Shown here: positions 42,847 to 48,003 of the stretch, piece after piece
How positions within the stretch are numbered: the stretch's first letter is position 1
Layout: every line of letters begins with the position of its first letter
Assembly: GCA_000998135.1 (NCBI GenBank)
Contig: LCCV01000003.1
Location: forward strand, 70,392 to 118,394
DNA length: 48,003 nucleotides
Direction: 5' to 3'
Origin: Parcubacteria group bacterium GW2011_GWA2_42_14
GTDB lineage: Bacteria > Patescibacteriota > Minisyncoccia > Sungbacterales > GWA2-42-14
Position numbers and translations under genes: made by a program
Notes under the pieces: model-generated
Database searches by the model: none
The model's input: only the letters and a program-made list of their open reading frames with translations
What the model was told of the DNA's origin: nothing

Positions 42847-43734
42847 GTGGTTAACGAACAAACAATCAATATAGAAATTGAGCGCCTGCATAGTTTGAAG
42901 AGTCTGGTTGAAACATACGAAACTATTGCCGCCACCTCCATGCGGCGAACTAGAAACTCGGTTTTGGAGAATCGTTCTTTTCATTTGGGGCTCGCCCAGA
43001 TTTTTCAGGAAGTAAAAATGGCTTACCGTAAAGAAGTTCTGCGGCTGATGAAGCGCCGTGATATTGAGGAAACAAAAGCCCTTTCTTTAATCAAGCGCAA
43101 TGGCAAGACGGTTTATGTTCTTTTGTCGGCCAATACGGGTCTTTACGGCGATATTATAAATAAAACCTTTTCTCTTTTTATGGAAAAAATAAAGGAAGAA
43201 AAAGCGGATTTGGCTGTGATTGGAAAAGTCGGCAAGGCCATGCTGGAAACGGCCGGCTTTAAAACAGGATTTTTCTATTTTGATTTTTCCGATACCAAAA
43301 TTGAATTGGAAACTCTTAAAGCCATCACGCGCTATTTGCATGAGTATGACAGGGTTATTGCTTTTTATGGAACGTTTAAAAGTTTTGTGGAACAGCTTCC
43401 GGTGGCTTCCAGCGTTTCCGGGCTCGGACTGCCGTTTGCCCCTTTGCCGGAAACAGAAACCAGATATATTTTTGAACCGTCGCTTGAGAAAATAACAATT
43501 TTTTTTGAAACAGAGATTTTTGCGTCTCTTCTTGAACAAATATTTAATGAGTCGAGGCTCGCGAAAGTGGCAAGCCGGATGATGCTTTTGGATGGGGCAA
43601 CGATTAACATTGACCAAGCCGTAGAAAGATCGTCATTTGAAAGGCAAAAGATTAGACATAGGTTGTATAACCGGCGTCAGCTTGATGCGCTAAGCGGCAT
43701 ATTGCTTTGGAGTAGGAGTTACGGCGCTTATTAA
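42847..43734 (+). CDS. atpG: F-type ATP synthase gamma subunit
   Basis: A 295-residue rotor shaft. The N-terminal helix has the gamma pattern in altered form (IERLHSLKSLVETYETIAAT then SMRRTRN). The Rossmann-like centre reads KTVYVLLSANTGLYGDIINK, corresponding to the conserved LCGG/GLxG region. The C-terminal helix reads ERQKIRHRLYNRRQLDALSG, where most gammas have xYNRxRQAxITxEIxEI. The start is GTG 42847 with a weak GAGGG upstream. Both coiled-coil ends are kept, so it can probably rotate in the alpha-beta ring. It is clearly a fast-evolving gamma. Confidence 0.88.
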   Translation: MVNEQTINIEIERLHSLKSLVETYETIAATSMRRTRNSVLENRSFHLGLAQIFQEVKMAYRKEVLRLMKRRDIEETKALSLIKRNGKTVYVLLSANTGLYGDIINKTFSLFMEKIKEEKADLAVIGKVGKAMLETAGFKTGFFYFDFSDTKIELETLKAITRYLHEYDRVIAFYGTFKSFVEQLPVASSVSGLGLPFAPLPETETRYIFEPSLEKITIFFETEIFASLLEQIFNESRLAKVASRMMLLDGATINIDQAVERSSFERQKIRHRLYNRRQLDALSGILLWSRSYGAY

Positions 43735-43747
43735 AATTAATCATTAA

Positions 43748-45142
<1,395 letters not shown>

Positions 45143-45169
45143 AAATTGATAATCGAAAAATTTTTAAAC

Positions 45170-45442
45170 ATGGAACAATCTACCACTACAACACAAATTC
45201 TTGATGTCGTTATCCGTGATCGCTCGGGCATTCTTTTCGAGGGAGAGGCGGATTCCGTTTCTTCTTATAACGATACCGGTGATTTTGATGTTATGCCGTT
45301 TCATGCGAATTTCATTTCCATTATTAAAAATAATATAGTTTTGCGCCTTAAGGGCGGTAGGGTTCAAACCATTCCGCTAAAGACAGGCATTATTAAAGTT
45401 AGCCAGAATAAAGTTGAAGTATATTTGGGGATAGTACATTAA
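45170..45442 (+). CDS. atpC: F-type ATP synthase epsilon subunit, N-terminal domain only
   Basis: A 90-residue protein equal to the beta-sandwich domain of epsilon: LDVVIRDRSGILFEGEADSV, then DFDVMPFHANFISIIK and LKTGIIKVSQNKVEVYLGIV. The C-terminal helical hairpin that inhibits hydrolysis in many bacteria is missing. ATG 45170 (MEQSTTTT) is preferred over an in-frame start at 45146. Its TAA stop overlaps the first base of an inverted-repeat element. Confidence 0.9.
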   Translation: MEQSTTTTQILDVVIRDRSGILFEGEADSVSSYNDTGDFDVMPFHANFISIIKNNIVLRLKGGRVQTIPLKTGIIKVSQNKVEVYLGIVH

Positions 45443-45555
45443 CCCCGTTAGAAATCCGGCACTACGCCAATAACAGCATAATGGTGTGAAGCGAAGCGGC
45501 TCCGCCTTGCACCTTCAGGGATAAAATTATGACTTATTTAGATTTTTAACGGGGT
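45442..45555. mobile_element. ACCCCGTTAGAA-type inverted-repeat element after atpC
   Basis: Ends ACCCCGTTA (45442-45450) and TAACGGGGT (45547-45555). The inner sequence differs from the copy at 36887-37022 apart from AAGCGAAGCGG-like words. It has no gene and begins on the last base of the atpC stop. Confidence 0.75.
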
Positions 45556-45573
45556 AAATTTTTAAATGGCCCT

Positions 45574-48003
45574 ATGAACATACTGAATTTTTTAAAGAAA
45601 ATATTTTTCTCAGGCGGTTTACGGTTTCGCTGGGCTATTTTTGCAATTTTATTTTTTATTCTCACGGCTATCGCGTTATTTGCCGTAACGGCGCGGGGGC
45701 GTTCAGCCCTTCAAAAATTTTTCGTGGAGCGCGTAATTTCATCGGATCAGGTTGGCCAAAATATTGACGGACGGGCGATACGGCAAAAAAACAGTTCTGC
45801 CGCAGTTCCTGTCCTGTTCTCTTCACGGTCTGTTTTTACGGTCCACATCCCCAGTGTTTTTAAGGGTGAAGCTGATTTTTTTTCCGCCCTCACCAGTAAT
45901 GCTTCTACCACGATTAATAAGGGGATGATTGTTAAGGGTTTGATTCGCGGCGAGAATATTGACCTGGCGACGGGCACCATTTTTGCCTCTAACATAATTT
46001 ATGATGTTTTGTCCGGTGACGGTATTACTGTTTCCGGCGGACAGCGACCGGTTGTCTCTCAAACGTTTTGGACCAGGCAGGGTTCTATTCTTGCGGTTCG
46101 CGATCCTTCGCTTTTGCTTCTGTCCCAGGGCGGTCTTGAGCTTGGCGCTTCTGCCACAAACTCGTTACTGTCGTTTGCGGGCCCGGCAGAAATTGCTTTC
46201 GGCTCTTTTGCCACGACAACTATTGTAAGTAATGCGGCCAATGCGTGGAGCATTGCTACGTCAACGGATGGCGTGCCTATTTTTAGCGTTGATACTCGCG
46301 GTGAAGGATTAGTTTTTATCGGGGTTGCTCCTGAAATAGAAAGCGGCACAACTTCGGTTTCGTCATCAACTACGATTTCGACCGGAACGCCATCCCGCCT
46401 TACAATTTACAGTAACTCATCTACCACCGCGCTGTTGAAGCTTATTGCTTCTTCCGGCGCCACTGCCAATATTTTTGAAATTCGTTCAGCAACTGTTACG
46501 CCGCCCATTCTTTTTGTGACGAATTTTGGCTCTACGTTCAACGGAGCATCCACTTTTAACGGAACATCCACTTTTAATGACGCGTCCACTTTTAACGACA
46601 CATCCACTTTCAACGGCACATCAACTTTTGGCGCGCCGATTATAGCCAGCACCAGCGCTTATTTTGCGACTGGAGCCGGAAGTGTCGGTATCGGCACAGT
46701 AAAGCCAACGCACACTCTTACCATAAGCGGCACTCAAAGGGTTACTGGAGATGCTTTCTTTGACGTAAATCCGATTTTGGCCGAAACTTGCATAGGTGAC
46801 AGATTTTTTAGAACCGATGATGCCGGAAGACTCTTTTGCAAAACATTTGTTGACAGGGTTGGCGGCAGTTTTCCTCCCGGAGGTATAGAAGGTGCCGTTC
46901 AATTTACTAGTGGCACTCAATTTGGCGGAGATGCGAGCAAGTTTTTTTGGAATAATACCTTAAAACAGCTTTCTTTGGGAACAAGTTCGCCGACGAGTAA
47001 CGCCCTTTTAACCATTGAACCCGTATCATCAAGCACTATTCCGTTGGCGATTAAATCAATATACGGACAGCAGGGAGACCTTTTTCAAATTACCAACACC
47101 GGAGCAACTTCAACCTTCCTTTCGGTATCTAACGTGGGAGTTGTTATCATTGGCGCTTCCACCACCATTCAGGGTTCATTTACCCAAAACACGGCAACCT
47201 CAACATTGGCGGGTCTTAATACAACATACATTTCGAACACAGGAAATATCAATGTCGGAGAGAGCGCGTACATCTCATCCCGCTTAGGAGTAGGCAACGC
47301 CAATCCAACTCAAACCGTGGATATCACCGGAAATTTGCAAACATCCGCTTCTTCCACTTTCGGAACGCTCATTAATGTCAACGGCGCATCAGCTACTTCC
47401 ACATTTGCCGGAGGATTGGTTGTTACCAGTGGATCAATATATGAACAAGGCCAAAGAGTGTGTACCGCAAATAACAATGTCTGCGCCGGAGCAATGCCTT
47501 CAGGATGGACCGATTCAGGAACGTATGTTGAACTTACTGCTACCGGAGACCAGGTCATTGTCGGAACCTCATCTGTTTCTTCGCTTTCACAATCCGGTGT
47601 TTTGACGGTTGAAGCCACGTCAACTACCGCGGTACCTCTTGCTTTGCGAGCCCGTGTCGGACAAACCGCGGATCTTTTCCGAATTATAAACGCCGGAGCA
47701 ACTTCCACTTTTGTTTCGGTTTCTAATGTTGGCGCGGTTACCATTACCGGTTCAACCACTATTCAGGGAATATTAACCGCTAACTCCGCCACCTCAACCC
47801 TGTCTGGACTTAACACTACTTACATCAATAACACCGGCAATCTAAACATCGGTCAAAGCGCGTACATCTCATCCCGCTTAGGAGTAGGCAACGCCAATCC
47901 AACTCAAACCGTGGATATCACCGGAAATCTGCAAACATCCGCTTCTTCCACTTTCGGAACGCTCATTAATGTCAACGGCGCATCAGCTACTTCCACATTT
48001 GCC
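45574..48003 (+). CDS. Long repetitive surface or fibre-like protein (3' end outside window)
   Basis: 810 codons are open to the window edge. Residues 12-45 carry a basic then hydrophobic segment (RWAIFAILFFILTAIALFAV), a membrane anchor or uncleaved signal. The rest is Ser/Thr/Gly-rich and beta-like. Residues about 321-350 are five 6-residue repeats of the type STFNGT. Further on are tail-fibre-style blocks (GSVGIGTVKPTHTLTISGTQ; SRLGVGNANPTQTVDITGNL). From 47263 a 198-residue unit starts again at 47857 with almost identical DNA. Such proteins are usual large cell-surface proteins of CPR bacteria and probably serve host or surface contact (inference). Four Cys (ETCIGD, LFCKT, RVCTANNNVC) are spread over two blocks. 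Confidence 0.85.
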   Translation, partial: MNILNFLKKIFFSGGLRFRWAIFAILFFILTAIALFAVTARGRSALQKFFVERVISSDQVGQNIDGRAIRQKNSSAAVPVLFSSRSVFTVHIPSVFKGEADFFSALTSNASTTINKGMIVKGLIRGENIDLATGTIFASNIIYDVLSGDGITVSGGQRPVVSQTFWTRQGSILAVRDPSLLLLSQGGLELGASATNSLLSFAGPAEIAFGSFATTTIVSNAANAWSIATSTDGVPIFSVDTRGEGLVFIGVAPEIESGTTSVSSSTTISTGTPSRLTIYSNSSTTALLKLIASSGATANIFEIRSATVTPPILFVTNFGSTFNGASTFNGTSTFNDASTFNDTSTFNGTSTFGAPIIASTSAYFATGAGSVGIGTVKPTHTLTISGTQRVTGDAFFDVNPILAETCIGDRFFRTDDAGRLFCKTFVDRVGGSFPPGGIEGAVQFTSGTQFGGDASKFFWNNTLKQLSLGTSSPTSNALLTIEPVSSSTIPLAIKSIYGQQGDLFQITNTGATSTFLSVSNVGVVIIGASTTIQGSFTQNTATSTLAGLNTTYISNTGNINVGESAYISSRLGVGNANPTQTVDITGNLQTSASSTFGTLINVNGASATSTFAGGLVVTSGSIYEQGQRVCTANNNVCAGAMPSGWTDSGTYVELTATGDQVIVGTSSVSSLSQSGVLTVEATSTTAVPLALRARVGQTADLFRIINAGATSTFVSVSNVGAVTITGSTTIQGILTANSATSTLSGLNTTYINNTGNLNIGQSAYISSRLGVGNANPTQTVDITGNLQTSASSTFGTLINVNGASATSTFA
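46534..46623 (+). repeat. Five tandem 18-bp repeats in surface protein gene
   Basis: Units such as ACTTTTAACGGAACATCC starting at 46534, 46552, 46570, 46588 and 46606 encode TFN(G/D)(A/T)S. Confidence 0.92.
47263..48003 (+). repeat. 594-bp-period direct repeat in surface protein gene
   Basis: Bases 47263-47409 recur at 47857-48003 with one mismatch that I can see (TTG/CTG codon). Intervening blocks are also related at the protein level (GATSTF-LSVSNVG; TTIQG; ATSTLAGLNTTYI). Confidence 0.92.

Noticed and set aside
45442-45573. Short frame starting ATG at about 45566 before the surface protein
   Set aside because: It closes after three codons (ATG GCC CTA TGA); the real start is ATG 45574.

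Overview
The window looks like a chromosomal segment of a Candidate Phyla Radiation (Patescibacteria) bacterium, most likely of the Parcubacteria/Paceibacteria branch; the branch is inference. Supporting signs: standard code (TGA is a stop), AT-rich housekeeping genes with few Shine-Dalgarno sequences, a divergent F1-type ATPase locus, a conserved membrane-protein/TraD-like ATPase pair, a sigma-region-4 plus HARE-type protein, a very long repetitive surface protein, and dense palindromic repeats between and sometimes inside genes. I saw no tRNA, rRNA, CRISPR array, intact transposase or complete prophage.

Layout. 1-3594 is rpoC (5' end outside the window). 3970-6762 holds a small zinc-ribbon membrane protein divergent from ftsK. 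6899-10971 is a defence island: a LexA-type repressor, a fused nuclease-methyltransferase, its specificity subunit, a small unknown gene and two specificity-gene remnants. 11048-14696 holds an Ig-like membrane protein, recA, a NYN-domain protein, a small unknown gene and a Nudix hydrolase. 14882-16158 (minus) is the rpsF-ssb-rpsR operon, followed by ychF. 17990-20753 is a divergent pair (VWA protein and an unknown 381-residue protein). 20934-23951 has an inositol-monophosphatase-family protein, a phosphohexomutase and a RelE-type toxin-antitoxin pair flanked by copies of a mutase-gene tail. Then follow rmuC, secD-secF, the sigma4/HARE protein, the membrane protein/TraD-like ATPase pair, efp and a two-component pair (minus strand). 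After a 0.9-kb gene-free AT-rich stretch comes an ATP-synthase-like operon (37984-45442), then the start of the surface protein, cut by the window end.

Two expression styles coexist. Several core genes have a -10 box whose last base lies 7 nt before the start codon, so their transcripts are predicted to be leaderless (ftsK, lexA-like; probably others). In contrast, seven isolated genes (3970, 16390, 17990, 19608, 24038, 25579, 30311) each have a near-consensus sigma-70 promoter, a leader with a strong Shine-Dalgarno sequence and usually a hairpin terminator. They look like self-contained accessory cassettes.

The most striking features are: (1) an F1-like ATPase operon with no recognisable a or c subunit, headed by a membrane protein with an HTH domain whose C-terminal hairpin resembles subunit c but lacks a mid-membrane carboxylate; (2) at least six families of palindromic or terminal-inverted-repeat elements, one being a MITE-like element with TA-ACAGG ends, which abut or overlap start and stop codons and are inserted in frame in rpoC, ftsK and a histidine kinase; (3) 3'-end gene remnants left directly behind intact genes at three loci.
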